Made by a program: the position numbers and the translations under genes. Positions 1 to 7,187 of a stretch of DNA of 64,000 nucleotides are shown here, piece by piece. Numbering within the stretch: the first letter of the stretch is position 1; each line of letters opens with the position of its first letter. The DNA is from Nocardioides sp. zg-1308 (GTDB lineage Bacteria > Actinomycetota > Actinomycetes > Propionibacteriales > Nocardioidaceae), in NCBI RefSeq assembly GCF_013155375.1, contig NZ_JABJQY010000002.1:496001-560000 (forward strand), given 5' to 3'. Below the pieces are notes generated by a model, which was not told the DNA's origin, made no database searches, and worked only from the letters and a program-made list of their open reading frames with translations.

Positions 1-83
1 GGGACGATGCCCTCCTCCACCAGCTCGAAGATGGTGCGCAGGTACATCTCGGTGGTGTCGATCAGGTCACTCACACCGGTCAT
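1..83 (-). CDS. ideR: Iron-dependent transcriptional repressor, DtxR/IdeR family (5' end only)
   Basis: Only the first 27 codons are inside the window; the gene runs off the left edge. The N-terminus reads MTGVSDLIDTTEMYLRTIFE and continues LVEEGIV, closely matching the start of IdeR/DtxR proteins, where this helix precedes the winged HTH. Family members bind DNA when loaded with Fe(II) and repress iron uptake genes. The ATG at 83 was chosen because it gives the canonical N-terminus. The gene is divergent from the hotdog-like gene that begins about 65 bases away. The metal-binding and SH3-like domains cannot be seen, so IdeR rather than MntR or another paralog rests on the N-terminal match alone. 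Confidence 0.8.
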   Translation of the reverse strand, partial: MTGVSDLIDTTEMYLRTIFELVEEGIV

Positions 84-148
84 TGTGTCCCATGCGGCAA
101 CCGGCTCCTCCCACCCGCCCACCCGCCGGCCGTGGCACAGTGAGGCGG

Positions 149-943
149 GTGACCGAGATGATCGTGCCGCGCCGCTTCTGCGGGCCTCCCGACTCCGGCA
201 ACGGCGGCTGGACGGCGGGCGCCCTGGCCGCGCTGGTGGACGCCGGTCCCCCGGCCGACCGGTCCGACGGGTGGCCGGCGATCGAGGTGTCGCTGCGCCA
301 GCCCCCGCCCCTCGACACTCCCTTCGCCGTCAGTGAGGACGCCGGCGTGACGACCGCGGCCGTCGCCGGCGTGGCAGTGGCGACGGCGCAGCGGGTCGAG
401 CGAGCGCTGACCGAGGTCGAGCCGGTGGACCCGGCCACCGCGGCGGCCGCCGAGGCGTCGTACCCGGGCCACGACTTCCACCCCTTCCCCACCTGCTTCG
501 CCTGCGGTACGGCGCGGGAGGAGGGCGACGGGCTGCGGATCTTCCCCGGCCGCGTCGGCGCGGGCCCGGCGGGCGACCTCGTCGCCGCCACCTGGACGCC
601 ACACCGCAGCCTGCACGAGGACTGGCATGCGTACGTCGACGAGCACCCGCGCGCCTCCGTGGCCGCAACCTGGGCGTCCCTCGACTGCGTCGGCGGCTGG
701 GCCGGCGACCTCACCGAACGGTTGATGGTCCTCGGCCGGATGACCGCGCGGGTCGACACCCTGCCGGTGATCGGGGAGCCGCACGTCGTCGTCGGCGAGG
801 GCCGCGGCCGGGACGGCCGCAAGACCTTCACCGCCTCGACCCTCTACGACACGGACGGCCGGGTCGTCGCCACGGCCGAGCACACCTGGATCGCCGTGGA
901 CCCGGCGCTGTTCGGTGGGCGGACGCCCGTCTCCGGCAGTTGA
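149..943 (+). CDS. Hypothetical hotdog-like (thioesterase-superfamily-like) protein
   Basis: Conserved actinobacterial protein of about 264 residues without a signal peptide or membrane segment. The middle carries a FPTCFACGTAR motif followed by GDGLRIFPG, and both halves look like beta-rich hotdog repeats with a GNGGWTAG segment near the N-terminus. The substrate is unknown; thioesterase or acyl-binding is suggested only by the fold-like pattern. Several in-frame starts exist (GTG 140, GTG 149, ATG 158). GTG 149 is preferred because a CACAGT -10-like box lies 7 bases upstream and no Shine-Dalgarno is present, as in other leaderless genes here. The upstream region is shared with the divergent ideR. 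Confidence 0.65.
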   Translation: MTEMIVPRRFCGPPDSGNGGWTAGALAALVDAGPPADRSDGWPAIEVSLRQPPPLDTPFAVSEDAGVTTAAVAGVAVATAQRVERALTEVEPVDPATAAAAEASYPGHDFHPFPTCFACGTAREEGDGLRIFPGRVGAGPAGDLVAATWTPHRSLHEDWHAYVDEHPRASVAATWASLDCVGGWAGDLTERLMVLGRMTARVDTLPVIGEPHVVVGEGRGRDGRKTFTASTLYDTDGRVVATAEHTWIAVDPALFGGRTPVSGS

Positions 944-976
944 CCCGCTCCCGGTGCCTGTTGAGAGGATGACGGC

Positions 977-2563
977 ATGGCCGATTTGAACGATCCAAGG
1001 ACCTACTGGTGGCGCAACGCCGTCGTCTACCAGGTGTACGTCCGCAGCTTCGCCGACAGCGACGGTGACGGCGTCGGCGACCTGCCCGGCATCACCTCGC
1101 GGCTGCCGCACCTGGCCGAGCTGGGCGTCGACGCGCTCTGGATCACGCCGTTCTACACCTCGCCGCAGCACGACCACGGCTACGACGTCGCGGACTACAC
1201 CGACGTCGACCCGCTCTTCGGCACGCTCGCCGACGCCGACGACCTCGTCGCCCGGGCCCACGAGCTGGGCCTGCGCGTGGTCGTCGACCTCGTGCCCAAC
1301 CACACCTCCGAGGAGCACGCGTGGTTCCGGGCGGCCCTGGCTGCCGGGCCCGGCAGCCCGGAGCGTGCGCGCTACCTCTTCCGCGACAGCGAGGACGGCC
1401 CGCCCAACAACTGGAGCTCGGTCTTCGGTGGCTCGGCTTGGACCCAGGTCGACGACGGCCAGTGGTACCTCCACCTCTTCGACTCCACCCAGCCCGACCT
1501 CGACTGGCGCAACCCCGAGGTGCCGGCCATGTTCGAGGGCGTCCTGCGGTTCTGGCTGGACCGTGGCGTCGACGGCTTCCGCGTCGACGTGGCGCACGGC
1601 CTCTTCAAGGAGGCGAGCCTGCGCGACCAGGTCGTCGCGGAGGGCGCCACGGCGAGCTCGGGGCAGGTCAACACCGACCACTCGATGGTCGCCCGCGAGC
1701 TCAAGGACGAGCCGATGTGGGACCAGCCCGAGGTCCACGACGTCTACCGCTCGTGGCACGACATCCTCGACGAGGTGGGCCCGGACCGGATGGCCGTGGC
1801 AGAGGCGTGGACCCAGACGCCCGAGTCGACCGTCGCCTTCACCCGCCCCGACGAGCTCGACCAGGCCTTCAACTTCGCCTGGCTCCTCGCGGACTGGTCG
1901 GCCGCCGCCTTCTCCGAGGTCGTCACCAGCACGCTCGAGGCCGTGAAGCCGGTCGGCGCCTCGCCGACGTGGGTGCTCAGCAACCACGACGTCGTACGCC
2001 ACGTGACCCGCTACGGCGGCGGCGAGCAGGGCCTCGCGCGCGGCCGCGCCGCGACGCTCACCATGCTTGCGCTGCCCGGCTCGAGCTACCTCTACCAGGG
2101 CGAGGAGCTCGGCCTCGAGCAGGTCGACGTCGCCCCGGAGCACCGCCAGGACCCGTCCTACCTGCGCACCGGCGAGCCGGGGCGCGACGGCTGCCGGGTC
2201 CCGATCCCGTGGAGCGGCACTCAGGCGCCGTACGGCTTCGGGCCCGGGACGTCGCAGCCGTGGATCCCGCAGCCGGCGGACTGGGCGGCGCTCACCGTGG
2301 AGGCGCAGGCCGCTGACCCGTCGTCGACCCTGGCGTTCTACCGCGAGGCCCTGCGGGTGCGGCGCGAGTTCGCCTGGTCGGCGGGCGACGAGGTCGAGGT
2401 GCTCGACCTCGGCGCCGACGTGCTCGCCTTCCGGCGCGGTCTGCTCACGGTGGTGCTCAACTGCGGCGACGCTGCCGTCGAGCTCCCCGCGGGCGACCTG
2501 CTGCTGGCCAGCGGTCCGGTGGACGACAAGCTGCCGCCCGACACCGCCGCCTGGCTGCGCTGA
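977..2563 (+). CDS. GH13 alpha-glucosidase (oligo-1,6-glucosidase-like)
   Basis: Cytoplasmic glycoside hydrolase of 528 residues that should hydrolyse alpha-glucosidic bonds of maltose- or isomaltose-type oligosaccharides. The (beta/alpha)8 barrel signatures are intact: YQVYVRSFADSDGDGVGDL near residue 18, DLVPNHTS near 104, GFRVDVAH with nucleophile Asp204, AEAW with acid/base Glu276, and SNHDVVRH with the stabilising Asp338. Length suits bacterial GH13 alpha-glucosidases. The start has a GAGAGGA ribosome-binding site 7 bases upstream. It lies 33 bases after the hotdog-like gene and may be co-transcribed. Exact specificity (alpha-1,4, alpha-1,6 or sucrose) cannot be set from sequence alone. 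Confidence 0.9.
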   Translation: MADLNDPRTYWWRNAVVYQVYVRSFADSDGDGVGDLPGITSRLPHLAELGVDALWITPFYTSPQHDHGYDVADYTDVDPLFGTLADADDLVARAHELGLRVVVDLVPNHTSEEHAWFRAALAAGPGSPERARYLFRDSEDGPPNNWSSVFGGSAWTQVDDGQWYLHLFDSTQPDLDWRNPEVPAMFEGVLRFWLDRGVDGFRVDVAHGLFKEASLRDQVVAEGATASSGQVNTDHSMVARELKDEPMWDQPEVHDVYRSWHDILDEVGPDRMAVAEAWTQTPESTVAFTRPDELDQAFNFAWLLADWSAAAFSEVVTSTLEAVKPVGASPTWVLSNHDVVRHVTRYGGGEQGLARGRAATLTMLALPGSSYLYQGEELGLEQVDVAPEHRQDPSYLRTGEPGRDGCRVPIPWSGTQAPYGFGPGTSQPWIPQPADWAALTVEAQAADPSSTLAFYREALRVRREFAWSAGDEVEVLDLGADVLAFRRGLLTVVLNCGDAAVELPAGDLLLASGPVDDKLPPDTAAWLR

Positions 2564-2566
2564 GCC

Positions 2567-3010
2567 TCAGTCGTCGCTGAGCGCGGTGTTGTAGGTCGCC
2601 AGCTGGCGGGCGAACAGCGCCAGGTCGGCGTCGGTCCAGTCGGCGAGCCGCTCGTCGAATCGCTCGCTGCGGACCTGGATCATGTGCGCGAGCCGCTTGC
2701 GGCCCTCGTCGGACGCGTCGAGCAAGATCGCGCGCCGGTCCTCGGGAGCGGGCTTGCGCTCGACGAGGCCGAGGTCCACCAGCGTCTGCACCTGACGGCT
2801 CACGCCGCCCTTGTCCATGTCGAAGGCGTCGGACAGGTCGGCGCCGCGCATGGGGCCGTTGGCGGCCAGGTGGCTGAGGATGAAGTAGGTCATCGGGTGC
2901 AGGTCGGGGTGGACCTCGCGGGCCCGCTCCCCCATCACCCGTTTGACGCGGCGGATGAGGGTGCCGACCTCGGCCTCGATGCGACGCAGGTCGTCGGCGC
3001 GGGTGCTCAT
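2567..3010 (-). CDS. MarR family transcriptional regulator
   Basis: Winged-helix regulator of 147 residues, normal for MarR proteins. The recognition-helix region (MRGADLSDAFDMDKGGVSRQ, about residues 54-73) is followed by the wing RKPAPEDRRAILLDASDEG. Helices at both ends should form the dimer interface. The ATG overlaps the stop of the upstream MFS gene in an ATGA junction, so it is translationally coupled as the second gene of an efflux operon. It probably represses that operon by binding inverted repeats found just upstream of the MFS gene. The ligand is unknown. Confidence 0.88.
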   Translation of the reverse strand: MSTRADDLRRIEAEVGTLIRRVKRVMGERAREVHPDLHPMTYFILSHLAANGPMRGADLSDAFDMDKGGVSRQVQTLVDLGLVERKPAPEDRRAILLDASDEGRKRLAHMIQVRSERFDERLADWTDADLALFARQLATYNTALSDD

Positions 3011-4593
3011 CGCTGGGAGTCTGCCTCGGCCATGAGCTCATCCTCGCGCTTCACCGACGTGCGCAGGGGGACTTCCTTGATGAAGAGCACGGCGATGAGT
3101 GCACCGACGGCGAAGGGCAGCGCCACCAGGAAGATGTGACCGGTCGCGTCACCGAAGGCGCTCTCGAAGATGGCGCGGATGGGGGCTGGCATGTCCGAGA
3201 CGTCGGGGATGCCACCCGTGTCGTGGCCGGCCTGCGAGGCGAGCTCGGGGTGCTGGGCGACCAGCTTGCGCAGGCCGGACTCGACCGCGTCGGCGACCTG
3301 GTGGGCCAGCACGGCCCCCAGGGCGGCGATGCCGACCGAGCCGCCGAGCGAGCGGAAGAACGCCACCACGGAGGAGCCGGCGCCCATGTCGGACAGGGCG
3401 ATGGTGTTCTGCACGGCGAGGACGAGGTTCTGCATGGTGGCGCCGAGGCCCAGGCCGAGGACGGCCATGAAGAGCCCGGTGCGCCACAGCGGCGTGCTGG
3501 CGTCGATCGTCGAGAGCAGCGCGATGCCGGCGATGACGGCGACCATGCCGCCGACGAGCCAGCGCTTCCACACGCCGGTGCGGGAGATGATCCGGCCGCT
3601 CAGGATGCTCGAGACGAGCAGGCCGCCGACCATGCAGATCGACATGAGGCCGGCCCCGGTCGGGGTCATGTCCTTGGCGCGCTGGAAGTAGAGGCTGAGG
3701 TAGACCGTCGAGCCGAACATCGCGAGGCCGATCAGCACGGACGCGACGGTGGCGAGGGTCAGCGTGCGGTCGCGGAAGAGCCGCAGCGGGATGACCGGGT
3801 CGGTGGCGACGTTGGCCTCGACGTGCACGGCAGCGCCGATGACGACGATCGAGGCGGCGACGAGCAGGCCGCTGGTCCACGAGACCCAGTCGAAGCTCTG
3901 ACCGCCGAGCGAGACCCAGACCAGCAGGATCGAGATGCCGCCGACGAGCAGGAAGGCACCGAGGTAGTCGATGGAGACGTCACGCTTGACCACCGGCAGG
4001 CGCAGCGTCTTCTGGAGCACGACGAAGGCGAGAGCGGCGACTGGGAGCCCGGCGAAGAAGCACCAGCGCCAGCCGACGGTGTCCACCAGCACGCCGCCGA
4101 CGAGCGGGCCGCTCACCGTGGCGAGCGCGAACACGGCGCCGATGTAGCCGCTGTAGCGGCCGCGCTCGCGCGGGGAGACCATCGTGGCGATGACGACCTG
4201 GACGAGCGCGGTGAGGCCACCGACGCCGAGGCCCTGGACCACGCGGGCACCGATGAGCACCTCCATCGACGGCGCGAAGCCGGCGATGAGCGAGCCGATC
4301 GAGAAGATGACCAGCGCGGACTGCACGAGCAGCTTCTTGTCGAAGAGGTCGGCGAACTTGCCCCAGATCGGGGTGGTCGCGGTCATCGCGAGCATCGTCG
4401 CGACGACGACCCAGGTGTAGCCGGTCTGGCTGCCCTCGAGGTCGTCGACGATGGTCGGCAGCGCGTTGCTGACGATCGTGCTGGAGAGCATCGCGACGAA
4501 CATCGCGAGGAGGAGGCCGCTCAGGGCCTCGAGCACCTGGCGGTGGGTCATCACGCCGTTCTGCTCGGCGCTGACGGTGGGAGCCTGGGTCAC
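3007..4593 (-). CDS. MFS drug efflux transporter, DHA2 (14-TM) family
   Basis: Proton-driven exporter of about 528 residues. Motif A-like WGKFADLFDKK lies after TM2 and a motif C-like GPLVGGVLVD follows in the fifth helix; the hydrophobic pattern fits 14 membrane helices with a long extracytoplasmic loop before the last one, as in EmrB/QacA relatives. The GTG at 4593 was chosen over the longer reading because GAAGGA lies about 8 bases upstream and the protein then begins VTQAPTVSAEQNGVMTHRQ. It is the first gene of the operon with the MarR regulator. The exported compound cannot be predicted. Confidence 0.87.
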   Translation of the reverse strand: MTQAPTVSAEQNGVMTHRQVLEALSGLLLAMFVAMLSSTIVSNALPTIVDDLEGSQTGYTWVVVATMLAMTATTPIWGKFADLFDKKLLVQSALVIFSIGSLIAGFAPSMEVLIGARVVQGLGVGGLTALVQVVIATMVSPRERGRYSGYIGAVFALATVSGPLVGGVLVDTVGWRWCFFAGLPVAALAFVVLQKTLRLPVVKRDVSIDYLGAFLLVGGISILLVWVSLGGQSFDWVSWTSGLLVAASIVVIGAAVHVEANVATDPVIPLRLFRDRTLTLATVASVLIGLAMFGSTVYLSLYFQRAKDMTPTGAGLMSICMVGGLLVSSILSGRIISRTGVWKRWLVGGMVAVIAGIALLSTIDASTPLWRTGLFMAVLGLGLGATMQNLVLAVQNTIALSDMGAGSSVVAFFRSLGGSVGIAALGAVLAHQVADAVESGLRKLVAQHPELASQAGHDTGGIPDVSDMPAPIRAIFESAFGDATGHIFLVALPFAVGALIAVLFIKEVPLRTSVKREDELMAEADSQR

Positions 4594-4612
4594 TGCGTTC
4601 CTTCGATAGTGG

Positions 4613-4642
4613 TTGCGTACCGCAATGGTTGTATTCAACAAC
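4613..4642. promoter_or_regulatory. Candidate MarR operator: two adjacent inverted repeats
   Basis: Two perfect inverted repeats sit 20-50 bases before the MFS start: TTGCG-TAC-CGCAA (4613-4625) and GTTGT-ATTCA-ACAAC (4628-4642). MarR proteins commonly bind AT-richer 13-18 bp palindromes of the TTGnnnnnCAA type, and this patch is conspicuously AT-rich for the window. A TATAGT hexamer immediately upstream on the minus strand could be the -10 of the operon. Regulator assignment is by position only. Confidence 0.5.
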
Positions 4643-4717
4643 TATATGCCTGTCGTCGCGGCACCGCCAGCCGACTTCGGCGAGACCTGGGACACACCGT
4701 TGGGGCCGTCCTACGCC

Positions 4718-4876
4718 TTGAGTCGCCCAGAGACTCAACGTGCAGTCCGGGCGTGTCGCCGCGCTCCCTCGGCCCTGAGTCGTCCAGAGACTCAACGCGT
4801 AGCCCGGGGGTGTCGCGGCGTTCCCTCGGCCCTGAGTCGCCCAGAGACTCAACGCGTAGTCCGGGCGTGTCGCGGC
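4718..4876. repeat. Three 57-bp tandem repeats, each with an inverted repeat
   Basis: Three copies with an exact 57-bp period begin at 4718, 4775 and 4832; the last is partial. Each starts with a palindromic unit, TTGAGTC-7 nt-GACTCAA in copy 1 and TGAGTC/GACTCA arms in copies 2 and 3, followed by a conserved stretch (CGCGTAG-CCGGG-TGTCGCGGCG-TCCCTCGGCC with few substitutions). It lies in the gene-free stretch between the MFS operon and the candidate structured RNA. There are no unique spacers, so this is not a CRISPR array. It could be a protein-binding array, a transcription-stopping element or a dispersed repeat family of this genome. Confidence 0.85.
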
Positions 4877-4936
4877 ATACTCGGAGGCGGGCGACGGGGC
4901 GGAGGGCGGGCGAGGAGCGTGTACGTCCTCCGGACA

Positions 4937-5072
4937 TGCAGCGACCCGCAGGCCTGCTGCTCCTCGGGTGAGGAGCCCCGGGGGATGACACCGGGGGCCT
5001 GCGGGTCGGGTGGCTGCAGTGGATTCGCCGGCAGCTGTCGGCGATGCCGGGGCTGCCTAGCGGGCAGCCACC
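4937..5072 (-). ncRNA. Candidate structured RNA: three-way junction plus switch-like hairpins
   Basis: The gene-free stretch 4594-5174 contains dense perfect inverted repeats. CGACCCGCAGGCC (4942-4954) pairs with 4996-5008 over 13 bp; inside it GCTCCTC-GGGT-GAGGAGC (4959-4976) and CCCGG/CCGGG (4977-4995) form two abutting hairpins, giving a three-way junction. Next to it GGTGGCTGC (5009-5017) can pair with GCAGCCACC (5064-5072), or GGCTGCC (5051-5057) with GGCAGCC (5063-5069), but not both. Strand is inferred from the promoter and ribosome-binding site upstream on the minus strand. I do not recognise it as a known RNA family. Confidence 0.45.
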
Positions 5073-5095
5073 TCACTCATCCGAAAAGAACTCAT
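5057..5095 (-). CDS. 12-codon small ORF with very strong ribosome-binding site
   Basis: An ATG at 5095 opens a short frame encoding MSSFRMSEVAAR, ending in TAG. AAAGGAGGTG directly upstream (5105-5114) can pair with the whole anti-Shine-Dalgarno end of 16S rRNA; spacing to the ATG is about 11 bases, and a CCGAA/TTCGG hairpin overlaps the start region. The stop codon lies inside one of two competing hairpins. It may be a leader peptide or small protein whose translation governs folding of the RNA downstream. The peptide faintly resembles the first residues of excisionase-like HTH proteins, but no HTH follows in frame. Confidence 0.45.
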   Translation of the reverse strand: MSSFRMSEVAAR

Positions 5096-5126
5096 TCTTC
5101 GGACCACCTCCTTTCCGTGTGCCACC

Positions 5127-5155
5127 ACCGTACGTCGCCGAGCGGGGCCACTCAA
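5127..5155 (-). promoter_or_regulatory. Predicted sigma-70-type promoter for the small ORF/RNA unit
   Basis: On the minus strand TTGAGT (5150-5155) and TACGGT (5127-5132) are separated by exactly 17 bases, matching an actinobacterial housekeeping promoter with a TAnnnT -10. Transcription would start near 5120, leaving only about 25 bases before the small ORF. It lies downstream of the ABC exporter stop, so the RNA unit need not depend on read-through. Confidence 0.55.
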
Positions 5156-5174
5156 TGGGATATTCGCGCGGGCC

Positions 5175-7187
5175 TCAGCCCACCGCCTCCTCGGCCGGGG
5201 CCTCGAACTGGGAGCGGTGCAGCCGGGCGTAGGCGCCGCCCGCCTCGAGCAGCTCGTCGTGCGAGCCCTGCTCGACGATCGAGCCGTCCTCCATGACCAG
5301 GATCAGGTCGGCGTCGCGGATCGTCGAGAGCCGGTGCGCGATCACGAACGACGTGCGGTCCGAGCGCAGGGCCGCCATCGCCCGCTGCAGGAGCAGCTCG
5401 GTGCGGGTGTCCACCGACGAGGTCGCCTCGTCGAGGATCAGCAGCGCCGGGTCGGACAGGAAGGCTCGCGCGATGGTGACCAGCTGGCGCTCGCCGGCCG
5501 ACAGGTTCGAGCCGTCCTCGTCGATGACCGTGTCGTAGCCGTCGGGCAGCGAGTGCACGAAGCGGTCGACGAACGTGGCGCGCGACGCCTCGAGGATCTG
5601 CTCCTCCGTCGCGTCGGGCCGGCCGTAGGCGATGTTGTCCCGGATCGTCCCGGCGAAGAGCCAGGTGTCCTGCAGCACCATCCCGATCCGGCTGCGCAGC
5701 ACGCCGCGCGGGACGGAGGTGATGTCGACGCCGTCGATGAGGATCCGGCCGGCCTGGGGGTCGTAGAACCGCATGACGAGGTTCACCATGGTCGTCTTCC
5801 CCGCCCCGGTCGGGCCCACGATCGCGACGGTGCTGCCCGGTCGGGCCACCAGCGACAGGCCCTCGATGAGCGGGCGCTCCGGGTCGTAGGAGAAGGAGAC
5901 GTCCTCGAAGCGCACCTCACCCCGTGCCGCGGCGCCGGTGGCGGGCAGGCCGTCGGCGTCGGCCGACTCCTCCGGGGCGTCGAGCAGCTCGAAGACCCGC
6001 TCGGCGGACGCGACACCGGACTGCAGCAGGTTGAGCATCGAGGCGACCTGCGTCAGCGGCTGGGTGAACTGGCGGGAGTACTGGATGAACGCCTGGACGT
6101 CACCCAGCGACATCGTGCCGCTGGCGACCCGGAGCCCGCCGAGCACCGCGATGACGACGTAGTTGAGGTTTCCGACGAACATCATGATCGGCATGATCAG
6201 CCCGCTGACGAACTGGGCGCCGTACGACGCCTCGTAGAGCTCGTCGTTCTGCTCGGCGAACACCCGCTCGGACTCCGCCTGCCGGCCGTAGACCTTGACG
6301 ATGGCGTGCCCGGAGAAGGTCTCCTCGATGTGGGAGTTGAGCGTCCCGGTGCGGCGCCACTGCTGGATGAACATCCCCTGGGACCGCTTCATCACCGCGG
6401 CGGTGATGACCATCGAGATCGGCACCGACACGAGCGCCACCATCGCGAGGAGCGGCGAGATCCAGAACATCATCCCGAGCACCGCCACGACGGTCAGCAG
6501 CGAGTTGAGCATCTGGCTCATCGTCTGCTGGAGCGTCTGGCTGATGTTGTCGATGTCGTTGGTGACGCGGCTCAGCAGCTCGCCGCGCGGCTGCTTGTCG
6601 AAGTAGCCCAGCGGCAGCCGGTGGACCTTGTCCTCGACCTCCGAGCGCATCCGCAGGACGGTGCCCTGCACGACGTCGTTGAGCAGGTAGCCGCCGAGCC
6701 ACGCGAGCAGCGACGCGGCGACGTAGACCGCGAGCACCACGAGCAGCACGTCGGCGACGGCGGCGAAGTCGACGCCGTCGGTCAGCGTCATCGACTCGAG
6801 CATCTCCGCACGGTCGTCCTCGCCCTGCGCGCGGAGCGCCTCGACGGCCTGCTCCTGCGTGGCGCCGCCGGCGAGGACGTCCTTGCCGATGAGTCCCGCG
6901 AAGACGAGGTCGGTGGCCCGCCCGAGGATCCAGGGACCCACGGCGGTGGCGGCGACGCTGAGCACCGTTAGGACCAGGACGGCGTACGACTTGTGGCGCT
7001 CGGGGTGCAACCGGGCGAGCAGCCGCTTGAGCGAGGGCCAGAACGTGTCGGCCTTCTGCCCGATCATGCCGCCGCCCATCGGTCCCCGGCCGGGCCCGGG
7101 ACCGGACTGCACGCGCTCGGTCTCCTTCAGGGTGCCGGGCTGGGTGCCGGGCTGGGTGCCGGGCTTGGCCTCTGCGTCTGTGCTCAT
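5175..7187 (-). CDS. ABC exporter, membrane-ATPase subunit B (canonical ATP site)
   Basis: Half-transporter of 670 residues with a cytoplasmic Gln/Gly/Pro-rich N-terminus, six membrane helices and a C-terminal ATPase. Walker A is GPTGAGKTT, the signature is LSAGERQ rather than LSGGQ, and Walker B LLILDEATSSVD keeps the catalytic Glu. The N-terminal extension of about 45 residues (repeated PGTQ) is longer than usual. The start overlaps the previous stop (ATGA) and has GGAGGAGG upstream. It probably forms a heterodimer with the preceding gene product, resembling TM287/288-type multidrug or lipid exporters. The substrate is unknown. Confidence 0.9.
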   Translation of the reverse strand: MSTDAEAKPGTQPGTQPGTLKETERVQSGPGPGRGPMGGGMIGQKADTFWPSLKRLLARLHPERHKSYAVLVLTVLSVAATAVGPWILGRATDLVFAGLIGKDVLAGGATQEQAVEALRAQGEDDRAEMLESMTLTDGVDFAAVADVLLVVLAVYVAASLLAWLGGYLLNDVVQGTVLRMRSEVEDKVHRLPLGYFDKQPRGELLSRVTNDIDNISQTLQQTMSQMLNSLLTVVAVLGMMFWISPLLAMVALVSVPISMVITAAVMKRSQGMFIQQWRRTGTLNSHIEETFSGHAIVKVYGRQAESERVFAEQNDELYEASYGAQFVSGLIMPIMMFVGNLNYVVIAVLGGLRVASGTMSLGDVQAFIQYSRQFTQPLTQVASMLNLLQSGVASAERVFELLDAPEESADADGLPATGAAARGEVRFEDVSFSYDPERPLIEGLSLVARPGSTVAIVGPTGAGKTTMVNLVMRFYDPQAGRILIDGVDITSVPRGVLRSRIGMVLQDTWLFAGTIRDNIAYGRPDATEEQILEASRATFVDRFVHSLPDGYDTVIDEDGSNLSAGERQLVTIARAFLSDPALLILDEATSSVDTRTELLLQRAMAALRSDRTSFVIAHRLSTIRDADLILVMEDGSIVEQGSHDELLEAGGAYARLHRSQFEAPAEEAVG

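Noticed and set aside
80-2143. Long open frames opposite the hotdog-like and GH13 genes
   Set aside because: They are antisense shadows produced by GC-rich codon bias; composition is Arg/Gly/Val-rich with no domain motifs, while the plus strand has intact GH13 signatures.
4718-4876. CRISPR array
   Set aside because: The 57-bp units are contiguous with no unique spacers, and there are no cas genes in the window.
3136-4971. Very long plus-strand frame opposite the MFS gene
   Set aside because: Low-complexity Asp/Gly/Glu/His translation, antisense to a clear 14-TM transporter; its end merely reads through the 57-bp repeats.
5096-5116. Sequence ACCACCTCCTTTCC resembling the 3' end of 16S rRNA
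   Set aside because: No rRNA sequence precedes it; it is simply the complement of the strong Shine-Dalgarno of the small ORF.
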